Source: Chrysemys picta bellii (Eukaryota; Chordata; Testudines; Emydidae). From it: a stretch of 64,000 nt of DNA. This document shows positions 45,698-56,533 of this stretch, one piece after another. Where the stretch lies: contig NC_088793.1 in assembly GCF_011386835.1 (NCBI RefSeq), positions 99,804,923 through 99,868,922 of the forward strand, given 5' to 3'. The notes beneath the pieces are model-generated. The model ran no database searches, was not told where the DNA came from, and saw nothing but the letters and a program-made list of their open reading frames with translations. Position numbers and translations under genes: made by a program. Position 1 is the first letter of the stretch, and every line of letters begins with the position of its first letter.

Positions 45698-46188
45698 TGT
45701 GATAGGCAGCCTAGTGGCTAGATCATTGGTTAGGGGTTGGAGGGGGGGAACCTGCCCTCCTTTCCCTTGGGTCCTGGCTCAGTGTCCTGGGCCACTCACA
45801 CCCCTAGACAGGGGAGATGGCTCTTGCTCCCAGCCATGAGGGGGTTGGGGTTCAGTAACTGTTGTCTGAGCTGTTCCCTATGTAAGTCCTTTAGTTTAGG
45901 ACGTGGCCCTGCTAGTTCAGTTTCCCCACAGTTGGGGCTTGGCGGTAGATTCCCCTTGGCAGGGGAAGACTTACTTGCTTCCAGTGGCTGCATTGGCAGG
46001 TAGGTTGCATCTGTGCCTTCAGACAGACACACAGAGAGCACCTGCCTCTTCGCCAGTCAGCCGCTGACTGAGCCAGTTTCCCTTCTTTTCTCCCCCTTCG
46101 AGACCTGGCATTGGCTGCAGGCTAGCTGACCCCACAGGTTTTCTTTAACCCCTGCTGTGCCTGGTAGCCGTCTCTCTGCTCCTTCACA
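45698..46188 (-). repeat. 5' LTR of the Gypsy element
   Basis: On the minus strand it starts TGTGAAGGAGC and ends GCCTATCACA, so TGTGA/TCACA form the terminal inverted repeat (491 bp). The next bases, after AA, are TGGTCGAGAATG, a possible primer binding site beginning with TGG. The partner LTR is missing, so the duplication cannot be checked. Confidence 0.65.
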
Positions 46189-46193
46189 ATAAC

Positions 46194-46531
46194 CTATTCA
46201 TAAAAATACAGAAAATAACTGAAGCTACTTTCCATTACAACTGGTCAGTGAAAAAAACAATTGAGAGAGAACAGAAAATTCTACTTTTGTGAATTTGCTG
46301 CTTCTTACCTGCTGTTTCATAAGGGAAGGGAGACTTAGCACCTCAAGACTGCCATCTTGGACTTCCTCCATAGAAAGAGGCAATCTGAGGCTGAGCTTTT
46401 ATATAATTTGTATATACTGCACTGGGGTTTGTGTTACCATGCTTGTAAAGTATGTGTTGCCTCCCCACCTAGAGGCTGATACATATAGAGGAAAACAACC
46501 TCAAAGTGCCACCAGTTAATGGACTTACTTT
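46194..46531. other. No recognised feature
   Basis: AT-rich flank of the Gypsy LTR. Confidence 0.4.
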
Positions 46532-46611
46532 TTTAGCTCAGGTGGCAAAGTTGTGTACTTTGGTCCTGAAGGTCCCAGGTTAAAACACCACTGAAGACCC
46601 ATGGTAGGGTT
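46532..46611 (+). repeat. tRNA-derived SINE-like fragment
   Basis: TTAGCTCAGGTGGCAAAG resembles a pol III A box, and GGTCCCAGGTTAAAAC, about 40 bp downstream, a degenerate B box. A complete tRNA cannot be folded from it. It runs into a TG microsatellite, a usual SINE tail. Confidence 0.5.
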
Positions 46612-46612
46612 T

Positions 46613-46613
<1 letters not shown>

Positions 46614-46662
<49 letters not shown>
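46614..46662. repeat. (TG)n(TA)n microsatellite
   Basis: About 16 GT units (46614-46645), then about nine TA units to 46662. Confidence 0.95.
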
Positions 46663-46786
46663 ATGAAACCAAAATGTGGTTTTTAGAACCTTTACAATGA
46701 CAGCTGTAAGGATTTCTTCCACAGCAGGAGGGAATTCAGAGAGCCATTTAATTATTTTTATAACCCATGTTTTTATTCGTTTAAAT

Positions 46787-47127
46787 CAGGGGTCGGCAAC
46801 GTTTGGCACGCGGCTCGCCAGGGTAAGCACCCTGGCGGGCCGGGCCAGTTTTATTTACCTGCTGACGCGGCAGGTTCGGCCGATCGCGGCCCCCACTGGC
46901 CGCGGTTCGCCGTCCCAGGCCAATGGGGGCTGCGAGAAGCCGTGGCCAGCACATTGCTCACCCGCGCCGCTTCCCGACGCCCCTATTGGCCCGGGACGGC
47001 GAACCGCGGCCAGTGGGGGCCGCGATCGGCCGAACCTGCCGCGTCAGCAGGTAAATAAAACTGGCCTGGCCCGGCCCGCCATGGTGTTTACCCTGGCGAG
47101 CCACGTGCCAAACGTTGCCGACCCCTG
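46787..47127. mobile_element. 341-bp palindromic hAT MITE, perfect 8-bp duplication
   Basis: Ends CAGGGGTCGGCAACG and CGTTGCCGACCCCTG. Exact GTTTAAAT duplications lie at 46779-46786 and 47128-47135. The two arms, about 150 bp each and GC-rich (GGTTCGGCCGATCGCGG against CCGCGATCGGCCGAACC), pair nearly perfectly. The single open frame on + (46676-47158) is only a by-product. Confidence 0.9.
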
Positions 47128-47135
47128 GTTTAAAT

Positions 47136-48266
47136 CATTACAAAACCAGATTAATTAGGAGGCTTTTTAAAAAACTTCACTTTTATGTTTGGTGTGATAT
47201 CACTTTCGCCAGGATGTGATTTTTTAAATTTTTTTTCCCCACCCCATTCCATTATGAGCCTGAATGTTTCCACATGAATATCTCTGCTTATTTGTAAGCA
47301 GTAGACTGTTATTGGAGAACAAGTTTATAGTCAATTAATGTTATCACTTAAAATTTACTAAATATTAAACTAAAAATATACAAAAGATGCTCGGTCATTC
47401 TTTCAATAGCATGTGTTTAAACTCATCCACTTGACCTGCATTATGGATATTTACCACTCCTACTCTAAATAGTTCCTCTTGCCCAAAGGTATTACATGCT
47501 AAAACACATGTGCAATATGACCAAAAGTTGAATATTGTCATGAATGAGATGAATTTCCAATTATTCTAATTTATTCCCATATTTAAAATTCACCCATGAT
47601 TTGTTAGGGCTCAAAGCCTTAGAAACTGCAGTACAGACCAGTGGCTCTAAAACATTTTACAATCAAGTCCAACTGTTATCAAAACAAATGAGCTCAGGCC
47701 CCACCTTCCCATCAGTTCGGGTAAATCAGTATTCATATATCTCTGCAATTAGTGTAATGCCAGACTACTAAAGCATATTTACAGTAGCAATAGCTTTCAC
47801 CTTGAGATGTTCCAGTAATATGGATGAGCTTGTTTCTGTGCACCTAACTCAGCCCAGGTGTGGAATCATTTACTCACACTGATAATGTGTAGAGGGACCC
47901 ACAAGTCCCAACTACTCCCAGGAGATCAGGGACTCAAGGGGGAATGTAGTTAGAGACCTGAGGTTTAAGAGGAAATAGGCTCATTGGACATAATGAGGGG
48001 ATACATATTCAAGGGATAACCAGGACTCCAGGGAGCTCCCCAACTTGTCTTTCCCCCCCATGTTCTGTCCTTCCAGTCCTCAGGCTGTTCCCCCGAGGCT
48101 GTTTCATTTTGTCTTCCTGCCAGCAAGGCCCTGAGGCATCTGGCTGCTGCTGCCTCCTCTTTCCCCAGAAGCTCCCCTCTGTCTGGGCACCACTAGGGGG
48201 AGTATAGGGAATAGAGAAGAAACAGTTTTTCTGCCTTTAGCACTAGCAACACATTTTTGCCCCCAC
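47136..48266. other. No gene; possible hAT remnant near 47639
   Basis: CAGTGGCTCTAAAAC at about 47639 resembles a hAT end, but no partner was found. A C-rich patch lies at 48040-48200. Confidence 0.35.
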
Positions 48267-48620
48267 CCCAGCTAAGGTGGCCAGGTGCCTGGTTTTTGAC
48301 TGGAAAGTCCTGTGGAAACTTTGACTGGAAAGTCCTGTGGAAACCAGTCCTGATGGTGTCTGGTTAGATCTACTACCAGATGCTAAACGTCCGGTTACTA
48401 CAGGAAGGGGAGGTGGGGAGGCTCTGGCTCATCACCCTTGCATTGAGCAGCTGCAGCTCCCAGGCGAGTCCCTCTGGAGGTGGGGTGGGAAAGAAAGGGA
48501 AAGCAGCAAGCAATGGGGGAGGGGAAAAGAGGAGCGAATGGGGGAAAGGGCCAGGGGAGGTTCAGGCACTCCTGATGGAGTGTCTGGTTTTTAAATATTA
48601 CAGAGCTGGCAACCCTAACT
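48267..48620. mobile_element. Non-autonomous DNA element, class unclear
   Basis: The left GGTGGCCAGGTGCCTGG and right GGCAACCCTAAC ends are imperfect inverted repeats (right end read backward: GTTAGGGTTGCCAGCTC); CTGGTTTTT lies inside both. A 24-25-bp tandem duplication (GACTGGAAAGTCCTGTGG) lies at 48296-48343. No coding evidence. Confidence 0.4.
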
Positions 48621-49289
48621 GCAGCTGGACAGGAGGAGTCGTCATAGGGGAATACCTTCTCAGTTCCTGCAGCCCAGAGGGATGCATGGGAGAGTTTTTA
48701 GTAAGAGCTGGAAAAAAGTGCACAGGAGATCTAACAGAATCTCAGGCAGTAATTTGTATTTTGTTCTTGTCAAGACTGTGCATGAAAAGACAAAGGTTTC
48801 AAGCTCCATCCAGACATGGGAGGAAAGCAGATGGGACAGGCCCAAGAGTTTGAGAAAGCCAGGTATAGGCAGCTCTTCTAATTTATTTCCCTTAATAGTG
48901 TCTATAAAACCCAGTCCCGTTTCATTTCTATGTAAAGAGGCTTAGAAGTAATTGTGCAAACATGTATGCTATTTTCATTATTTTCTATTTCTCTAAAACT
49001 AAGGCTATCGAAGAATTTAGATTGTGGAAAAAAAACAAAACTCCTTTTTACCCTGCAGCTCAAATGATTGAGTTTAAACCAGTATTGTTTTCTTTTAAAT
49101 TACAGAAATGTTTGTCATGGTGGACATATTTACAGCATTAGATCTTGTCCCATTTGAAGTGACTTGTGCTACTAGGTCACTTAAATTTTCAAAAGTACAT
49201 TACTCTCTGACTTTTACTAAACTTCATTTCAAAATAGTTAATTTCATTTTCAGGCTTGGTGTTTGTAAAATTTAAGAATGAAAGTTTGT
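48621..49289. other. No gene recognised
   Basis: Short open frames on both strands show no known motif. Confidence 0.4.
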
Positions 49290-49425
49290 AGTATTGTTGT
49301 AGCTGTGTTGGATCCAGGTTATTAGAGACACAAGGTGGGCGAGGTAATATCTTGTATTGAACCAACTTCTGTTGGTGAGAGAGACAAGTTTTGGAGCCAC
49401 ACAGAGCTATTCTTCAGGTCTGGGA
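49290..49425 (+). repeat. SINE-like interspersed repeat
   Basis: GTTGTAGCTGTGTTGG, ACAAGGTGGGCGAGG, AACCAACTTCTGTTGG and TCTTCAGGTCTGGGAAAGG in order. It is the same repeat that the Harbinger at 30688-35056 split. Confidence 0.65.
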
Positions 49426-49466
49426 AAGGTACTTAAAGTGTCACAGCTAAAGACAAATAGTCAATA

Positions 49467-51245
49467 CTAGGACTGTCGATTAATCTCCGTTAACTCATGC
49501 GATTAACTGAAAAAAATTAATCGCGATTAATTGCAGTTTTAATCGCACTGTTAAACAATAGAATACCAATTGATGGGCTACTTCACTTTAAATGGTCTCT
49601 CAAAATGTGTGTAAACTAGGGCTCTCAAGCAATTAAAAAAAGTAATCGAGATTAATAGCGCTATTAATCGCACTGTTAAACAATAATAGAATACTATTTA
49701 AATATTTTTGGATGTTTTTCTACATTTTCAAATATATTGATTTCAGTTACAACAAAGTGTACAGTGTTCACTTTATATTATTACAAATATTTGCACTGTA
49801 AAAAATGATTAAAAAAAAGTATTTTTCATTTCACCTCATACAATACCGTAATGCAATCTCCTTATCATAAAAGTGCAACTTACAAATGTAGACTTTTTTT
49901 GTTACGTAATTCCACTCAAAAACAAAACAATTTAAAACTTTAGAGCCTATATGTCCACTCAGTCCTTCTTCAATCACGAAGACAAACAAGTTTGTTTACA
50001 TTAATGGGAGATAATGGTGCCCTCTTCTTATTTACAATGTCACCAGAAAGTGCCATTTGCATGGCACTTTATAGCTGGCATTGCAACGTATTTATGTGCC
50101 AGATATGCTAAACATGCATATGCCTCTTCATAATTCGGCCACCATTACAGAGGACATGCTTCCATGCTGATGAAGCTCATTTTAAAAAAAAATGTGTTAA
50201 TTAAATTTGTGACTGAACTCCTTGGGGGAGAATTGTATGCCCCCTGCTCGGTTTTACCTGCATTCTGCCATATTTTTCATGTTATAGCAGTCTTGGATGA
50301 TGACCCAGCACAAGTTCATTTTAAGAACACTTTCATTGCAGATTTGACAAAATGCAAAGAAGGTACCAATGTGAGATTTCTAAAGATAGCTACAGCACTA
50401 GACCCAAGGTTTAAGAATCTGACGTGCCTTCCAAAATCTGAGAGGCATGAAACATGCTTTCAGAAGTCTTAAAAGAGCAACACTCCGATGTGGAAACTAT
50501 AGAACCCAAACGACCAAAAAAGAAAATCAACCTTCTGCTGGTGGCATCTGACTCAGATGATGAAAATTAAATGCGTTGGTGTGCACTGCTTTGGATCGTT
50601 ATCGAGCAGAACCCCTCATTAGTATGGATGCATGTCCTTTAGAATGGTGGTTGAAGCATGAAGGAACATATGAATCTTTAATGCATCTGGCACATAAATA
50701 TTTTGTGACACCAGCCAGAACAGTGCCATGTGAACACCTGTTCTCACTTGCAGGTGACATTGTAAACAAGAAGTGAATAGCATTATCTTCTGAAAATATA
50801 AACACACTTGTTTGAGTAACTGACTGAATGAGAAGTAGGACTGAGTGGACTTGTAGACTGTAAAGTTTTACATTGTTTTATTTTTGAATGCAGTTATATT
50901 TTGTACATAATTGTACATTTGTAAGTTCAACTTTCATAATAGAGATTGTGGAAGCAGAGTATTACAGTAGTTGTGTGAGGTGAATTGAAAAGTACTATTT
51001 TGTTTTATAGCACAAATATTTGTAATAAAAATAAATATAAAGTGAGCACTGTACACTGTGTTCTGTGTTGTCATTGAAATCAATATATTTCAAAATGTAG
51101 AAAACGTAAAATATTTAAATGGTAACCTATTATTGTTTAACAGTGCAATTAATAGCGCTATTAATCTAGATTAATTTTTTTAATCGCTTGACAGTTAACA
51201 CACATTTTGAGAGACCATTTAAAGTGAAGTAGCCCATCAGTATCT
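49467..51245. mobile_element. hAT element, internally deleted, with duplicated left end
   Basis: The outer part carries ATTAATCGCGATTAAT-like ends. Segment 49570-49692 is the inverted match of 51125-51241 over about 120 bp: GATGGGCTACTTCAC, CTCTCAAAATGTGTGT, TTAATAGCGCTATTAAT and AACAATAATAG on the left, their complements on the right. A second left-end segment (49467-49568) precedes it in the same orientation. The middle holds transposase remains. The exact termini and target duplication are not resolved. Confidence 0.7.
50215..50776 (+). pseudogene. hAT transposase C-terminal remains
   Basis: At 50370-50430 the reading KIATALDPRFKNL matches the ALDPRFK motif that precedes the C-terminal region of hAT/ZBED transposases. 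After a stop (about 50470) and frameshifts, 50600-50776 reads CPLEWWLKHEGTYESL, MHLAHKYFVTPART and VPCEHLFSLAGDIVNKK. This is the hAT dimerisation domain (WW...Y..L...A..Y...PA...P.E..FS.AG.I). The N-terminal BED finger and most of the catalytic core are missing. The two readable parts show the direction (+). It is dead. Confidence 0.8.
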
Positions 51246-51597
51246 CTGCAGACATAGCACTAAAAATGGGGAGGGGTTATTGGGTTACTGATTGTTTTAA
51301 TAAGCCATAAATCCAGTGTCTTTATTCAGACCATGATTTTTAGCAAAGTATCCCAGTGGCTCCAGAAGGCCTTGGAGGAGGGGAGGTAAGCAGAGGAACT
51401 CTGGCCTGTGGTTGGAGCTATGTTTGGACAGAGAAAGTTTTGGGGTGACTACAGATGGGAAAAGATAGGTTTGGGAAGATGAAGGGAATTGTAAAAGTAT
51501 GTATACGTATGAGTGTGGGGTGGGTAAGTGTAATGGGGTGAGTAGTTAAGAGAGATAGAAGGGTTGGGATAGTGGAAGGAACAAACATTGGGATATG
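51246..51597. other. No gene between two hAT elements
   Basis: G-rich, purine-biased sequence; the minus-strand ORF 51418-51672 is Thr/Pro/Leu-rich from the complement of this bias and is not a gene. Confidence 0.45.
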
Positions 51598-51605
51598 CAT
51601 TAAGG

Positions 51606-52015
51606 CAGTGGTTCTCAACCAGGGATACACGTATCCCTGGAGGTACACAGAGGGGTTCTGGGGGTACATCAATTCATCTAGATATTTGTCTAGTTTTACA
51701 ACAGGCTACAAATAAAAGCACTAGTGAAGTCAGAACAAATTAAAATATCACACAGACAATGTCTTGTTTATACTGCTGTATATACTATATACCGAAATGT
51801 AAGTACAATATTTTATATTCCAATTGATTTTATAATTATATGGTTAAAATGAGAAAGTTAGCAATAGTTCAGTAATCGTGTGCTATGACTCTTTTTGTAT
51901 TTTTGTGTCTGATTTTGTAAGCAAGTAGCTTTTAAGTAAGGTGAAACTGGGGGTATGCAAGTCAAATCAGACTCCTGAAAGGTGTGCAGTAGTCTGGAAA
52001 GATTGAGAGCCACTG
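51606..52015 (+). mobile_element. 410-bp non-autonomous hAT, second copy
   Basis: Starts CAGTGGTTCTCAACC and ends GATTGAGAGCCACTG. Flanks CATTAAGG (51598-51605) and TATTAAGG (52016-52023) differ by one base. It belongs to the family of 21294-21725, in the same orientation. Confidence 0.85.
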
Positions 52016-52023
52016 TATTAAGG

Positions 52024-52547
52024 GACAGGGAAGTGAAGGTGAGTGAATATATTTGGGGATGGGAGGGAATGACTATTTGGGGGGGCAAGTTGAGAGAGTG
52101 TATCATAGAGAAGGATGCCAGTGTGTTTGCTTAGGCTTTGTGCAGGGGAAGACACAGAATGTGGCCATAGATTCCTACTTACTTTTCAGACCATACTGTT
52201 TATTTCCATTCTACTACTGTGTCTGCTTTATTCTCCCAGGATTTGGCCTCACTGACTGGTGTACAATGTGGAATATGACTGAGGCCCTAAGTGCTTTGTT
52301 GGAGACCGCTCAGTAGTTTCAGACTATATTTTATTAGAAAAACATAACTTGCTTCCTGAGGCCCTGATCCTGCAAATACTTATCGTATGTAAGGAAAGAT
52401 AGTCATAAGCATTTGTAAAGGTTTGCAAAGTTAGTCATGAGCTATATTATGTTCCACAGAACATACTTTTTAGTCTATTATTTAGTGTGTTAGTGACGTT
52501 ACTGCTGAAAAAGTGGCATGGATATAAGTTGTAATAATTGTGTAGGT
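52024..52547. other. No gene; old foldback-repeat fragment at 52362-52420
   Basis: GAGGCCCTGATCCTGCAAATACTTATC is one arm of the old amniote foldback repeat. Nothing else was recognised. Confidence 0.45.
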
Positions 52548-53652
52548 GTGACATACCGGGGTACAATTCAGACCAGTTCTGTTCTGTTTCACCCCTGCCC
52601 TGCAATCTATGGTGCCTTACAAAGCCTTGCAAAAGTAGCTCCCACTTGGCCACTCACAAACAACCTTCGAGCCTGCAAGCCACACCATGCGTGTCTTTGT
52701 GTAACTGCAGCCTGCCAGTTACACCCTGGCTCTCACCAGCCTTGGTTATACTGCAGGGTGAGCCCAACACACTCCCAGTCCCAGATTTTCCCCAGACATG
52801 TATGTCTTGTACTGCCCAGCTTTCTCTTGGACAGTTCAAATATATTAAGTTTGATATTCCTATTAGGAAATAATATACCATTTTATTATCTTAAATAGAA
52901 TTACCCAGACACTTCAATTTAAACACACTGGATAAAACCGTGAAACAAGTTTATGAATTACAAAGAGAGATTTTAAGTAATTACAAGTAATGAAGCATAA
53001 AAGTCAGAAATGGTTACAAGAAAAATAAAGATAAAACACTTACTAGTGCCTAACTTAACAAACTATATAAGATTAATGCAAAACTTCTCACCACATGCTT
53101 CCAACAAGATTACTGATCAAACTCTCAGGTCAGGACCCTTCCCCCAAAGTCCAATGACTGTTTCCTTTTGTCTTCTCAGGTTTAGAGAATGCTAGGGTCA
53201 GGGGAGAGAGAGAGAGGGGTGGATTGGGATGTTTTCCCCTTCTTTTCAGGAGTTCCCCTCTTGAAAATGTTTCCAGCTGGGAACTAGGAGACAGAATCTG
53301 GATGGAAGGATGTTCCCTGCTGCTTTTTTCACCTGTTTAAGATTTGTTTCCCTTCTCAGTGACTCTGTTTACTGCTTATATGCAAATTAAGGCATATGCA
53401 CACTCCTTTATTCTTGACAGGCCTGTTTGACCAGTTTGGTGCTATAGTGAGTTTTGAACATGCACTCTTAACATCATACAGGGAAATCTTAGAAGTTCAT
53501 CTACAATGCTGCCATACATATTTTATCAGGACAATACTGACCAGCAAATTATGAATTTTCGGATGATACCTTACAAGGTATACTTTGTACAAAGATTATT
53601 ACAATTGTGTTTATAGTGTGAATAAAGGGTTGTGCTCCATCACTGTGTGGGT
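52548..53652. mobile_element. LTR-like retroelement fragment
   Basis: About 1.1 kb starting TGTGACATACCGGGG and ending near CTCCATCAC; neighbouring 8-mers TGTGTAGG and TGTGTGGG are similar. The wording at 53470-53640 (ACCAGCAAATTATGAATTTT, ACAAGGTATACTTTGTAC, AAGATTATTACAATTGTG, GTGAATAAAGGG) resembles a common reptile retroviral-type LTR repeat. AATAAA near the end would fit a poly(A) signal. The family and orientation are uncertain. Open frames at 52518-52898 are not called. Confidence 0.35.
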
Positions 53653-55548
53653 GGGTGGGGGTTATTCTAGCTGTCAGTACTGTGGATTTTAACCTTAAAT
53701 TAGATCATTGTTTTTCCTGCACCATTTGGAGATTGTGGATTATTAAATGCAAAAGAATTTCTCCAGAGGCATTATTAAGTGACCATAGCTGGATATGAGT
53801 AGTGTGTCCCAGGGCATGTAGCATAGCTTTCTGTCCTGTTCTATATATTCTTATGCTGCCCTCATCACCATTGTATTTGAGTGCATTCCAGTAGTGCATT
53901 AAATGACGTGATTAACATTTGTAGAAGAAAACCGCTACCTCGCTGTGATCTATTGAAAGTCCGCCTTTGACACAAGACTAAAACATTTACCCTGCTTTAA
54001 TTCTGCTTCCACGCATTATTATGTGTGGTTTGTTCCTTCTCTTCTCCTTTGGGGAGGAGGGAGGGAGAATTGTGTGTATAATGAAGTGTTTTGGTTTTTT
54101 TTTTAATATATATAATGTTGCGGTGTGTTTGTTAGAGAAGGCAAGGTGAAAGAAGTGTGCACCTGGAGCAGAAGATGGGTAAGATTTATGATGGTCCCTG
54201 AGCTTTAAATGATCTTTTGGATATGCTGGGTCCAGGCTATTGAATGCCTTGAAGATGAGTCAAGTTCAAGGCCTCAGTCCTTCATATTCATGGGAAGCCA
54301 GGGTAGATTACGGAGGACAAATTTGATATGCTCCCATTTAACTGTGGGGCTGAGGAAAACACACTGCAGCATTCTGTCCTTAGTTTTTTTTTTTTTTTTT
54401 TTTTTTTCTGAAGTGGCCACCTCCTAACCTGGCAGTTCTCTCTGCAGGTCTCAAATAGCATCCACTAAAAAATATAGGTCCAATAACTAAACTTATGTCA
54501 GAAAGCTAGGCAATCAGACGGAGGCAGGGACTTGTTAAAACCACAGGCTGAAGCATGAATGGCCCTTGCAGAAGATGTTGATGCTGCTGAAAATGTTCAT
54601 AGGAGGATATTTCTCATGAGTCATTTCCTCTGGAGTTAGAAGCATGCTGTCTTGGAGCACAGTGGGATTTTGCCTGAGAAGAGGGATGAGGTTGTAAATT
54701 GTCTATTATTTCCTTAAACTTTGATTGTTGCTTATGCTCAGTCCTGTGATCTCCTGTGTATAGAGCATAGATCAGATTCAATGATGCTAACATAACAGTG
54801 GGATCCCGCTTGGAGACTTTGCTATTGCTCACTCTGCTGCTGCTGTTCTCATTTCAAACTCTGTCTGCTCTTTTGATTCAGTTGCTGTGGTGTGATCAGT
54901 GTCCCACCAGTCTGGACTAAACTCTTTCCCACACAGCCAATGGCCCTTTTGCTTAATGCCAAACTGACGAAAGTGGTGGCACTCAATTTATTATCACTTT
55001 TATTGGCTGATCTGTAGAGGTGTATGTGGGAAACACAAGATGAATATAGAGCTGTGAATATGATCAAATCAGGAAGAAAAAATTTGGGCAGGAAGGATAG
55101 GTCAGTACTGTAGCAGCAGCCTGTAAAATGCTACACTGCACAACTACAAAAACCCCATACTGCCAGTAATCTGTTGCAGTCGGTGAGGAAGTTAAGTGGT
55201 TGACAGGGCCAGTTTTAGGCAATGCCCAGCAGAAGATGAAATGGCAGTGATGACCCTCCTACTACTACTTAGCAGTGGCAGCAGAGCCCTTGCAGAACAG
55301 CAGCAGAGGGCCCCCCCCAGATCTGTCCCTGGCCTGCTCTAGTGGTGTGTGCAGCCAGGCATTTTCCATTGTGGTTGCTGTCTACATTTTCACGCAACCA
55401 TCTCTGCATTGGTTATGCTGGGTTCCTGTTTTTAAGCTTTTCTTTGCAACCTTCAGGTTAATAAACATAATTTTTTTTCACTGAAAGCTTAGAGTCTGAT
55501 ATCACATGGCTCTGATAGTTGGGGCTTTAGGGAGATGCCCATCGTACC
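53653..55548. other. No gene; poly-T tract
   Basis: Nothing convincing on either strand. Around 54225-54395 the sequence resembles an old repeat tail (TTGAATGCCTTGAAGATGAG, GGGAAGCCAGGGTAG). A run of about 23 T lies at 54385-54408. Confidence 0.4.
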
Positions 55549-55551
55549 TTA

Positions 55552-56530
55552 GGCCTTGTCTACACTACAAAGTTTTGTCGGCAAAAGTTATGCTGCTTTA
55601 ATTAAAACCGCTGTTGCATGTCCACACTAGCTCCTTGTGTTGGCAGAGTGCATCCACACTAACAGCTCTTGCATCAATACAAAGAGCAGTGCACTGTGGG
55701 TAGCTATCCCAATGTGCAACTGGCCGCAGGGTGATTTGGGAAGGGTTTGCAACACCTTATGGGGCAGGTACAGTGTCACATGATGCAGGTTTCTCATTTC
55801 CATCTATCAAGGGGCGTCCTAGTAGATTGTCAACCACTTTTTCAACTGCAGTGTGGGGGTGAGGGAGAGGAGAGTGGTGTGTCTGGGGTAGGGGAGACAG
55901 CAGGCTGACTGACCTATCCTGAGGTGGGGGAGGGGGACCCCCTCCCTCCACGACAGCTCCTGGCTCTGCTCGCCACAGCAGTCTCTCCCGAAGCAGCCTG
56001 CTCTGCCTGCCTATGGTTCTGTGATTCCCTCCAAGTTCTCCCACATCCTCCTCAGTTGCTAGGAGCCGTATCCCGAGCAGCTCTGTGAGCTCTCCCTGCT
56101 GAGGAATGTCAAAGTAGGACAGCAGTTCCCTGCTCCCCAATCCTCCCTCCCCCGTTTCCTGCAGCAGCAGTCTCTCAGCCGCTGTGTTCCTAGTGCAGGG
56201 CAGAACAGGTGCATTCGGCTTGCTCAGATGTCGGATACTTCCCTAGCTTTGAAAGCGGAGGGGTGCATGCCTGCAGGGCAGCTGAGTTCAAAACAGTGAG
56301 CAGAGCAGTCAGGGCAGGCATGGTAGGATATTGGTGGAAGCCAGTTCTGTCGACAAAACAAACAGCAGTGTCTACATTGACGTTTTGTCACTTTAACTTT
56401 GCTGCAAAAAGCTTTATGCCTCTCGTTGAGGTGATTTTATTTTGTCAGCAAAACAGCAGAATTTTGTCACCAAAAGTAGTTTTACAAAAAGCAGCTTTTG
56501 CCGATGAAACTTTGTAGTGTACATAAGACC
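55552..56530. mobile_element. 979-bp non-autonomous Harbinger with TTA duplications
   Basis: GGCCTTGTCTACACTAC on the left and, reverse complemented, GGTCTTATGTACACTAC on the right are inverted repeats that continue AAAGTTT..TCGGCAAAAG. TTA lies at 55549-55551 and 56531-56533. The left part (GTGCACTGTGGGTAGCTATCCC) and right part (TTTATGCCTCTCGTTGAGG) resemble the ends of the larger copy at 12455-17108. The minus-strand ORF 56140-55757 might be degraded coding sequence, but no domain is visible. Confidence 0.8.
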
Positions 56531-56533
56531 TTA

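Larger units (their letters stand above)
43490..46188 (-). mobile_element. Truncated Gypsy (Gmr1-like) retrotransposon
   Basis: Read on the minus strand the order is LTR (46188-45698), gag with a SCAN-like part, zinc knuckle, protease and integrase, truncated at about 43490. No reverse transcriptase lies between protease and integrase. That matches the known Gmr1-like group of Ty3/Gypsy elements, in which integrase precedes reverse transcriptase; a plain deletion is the alternative. Frameshifts and stops occur in every part, so the copy is dead. The second LTR and the rest of pol are absent. Confidence 0.8.

Noticed and set aside
46532..46611. tRNA gene
   Set aside because: A- and B-box-like words exist but no full cloverleaf; it is better read as a SINE remnant.
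51418..51672. 84-residue Thr/Pro-rich minus-strand ORF
   Set aside because: It follows from purine-rich sequence on + and runs into the start of a hAT element.
52518..52898. 126-residue + ORF
   Set aside because: It lies in an LTR-like repeat, and two frames overlap with no motif.
55757..56140. Host gene exon on the minus strand (127 residues)
   Set aside because: It sits wholly inside a TTA-flanked Harbinger derivative and has a low-complexity Pro/His stretch.
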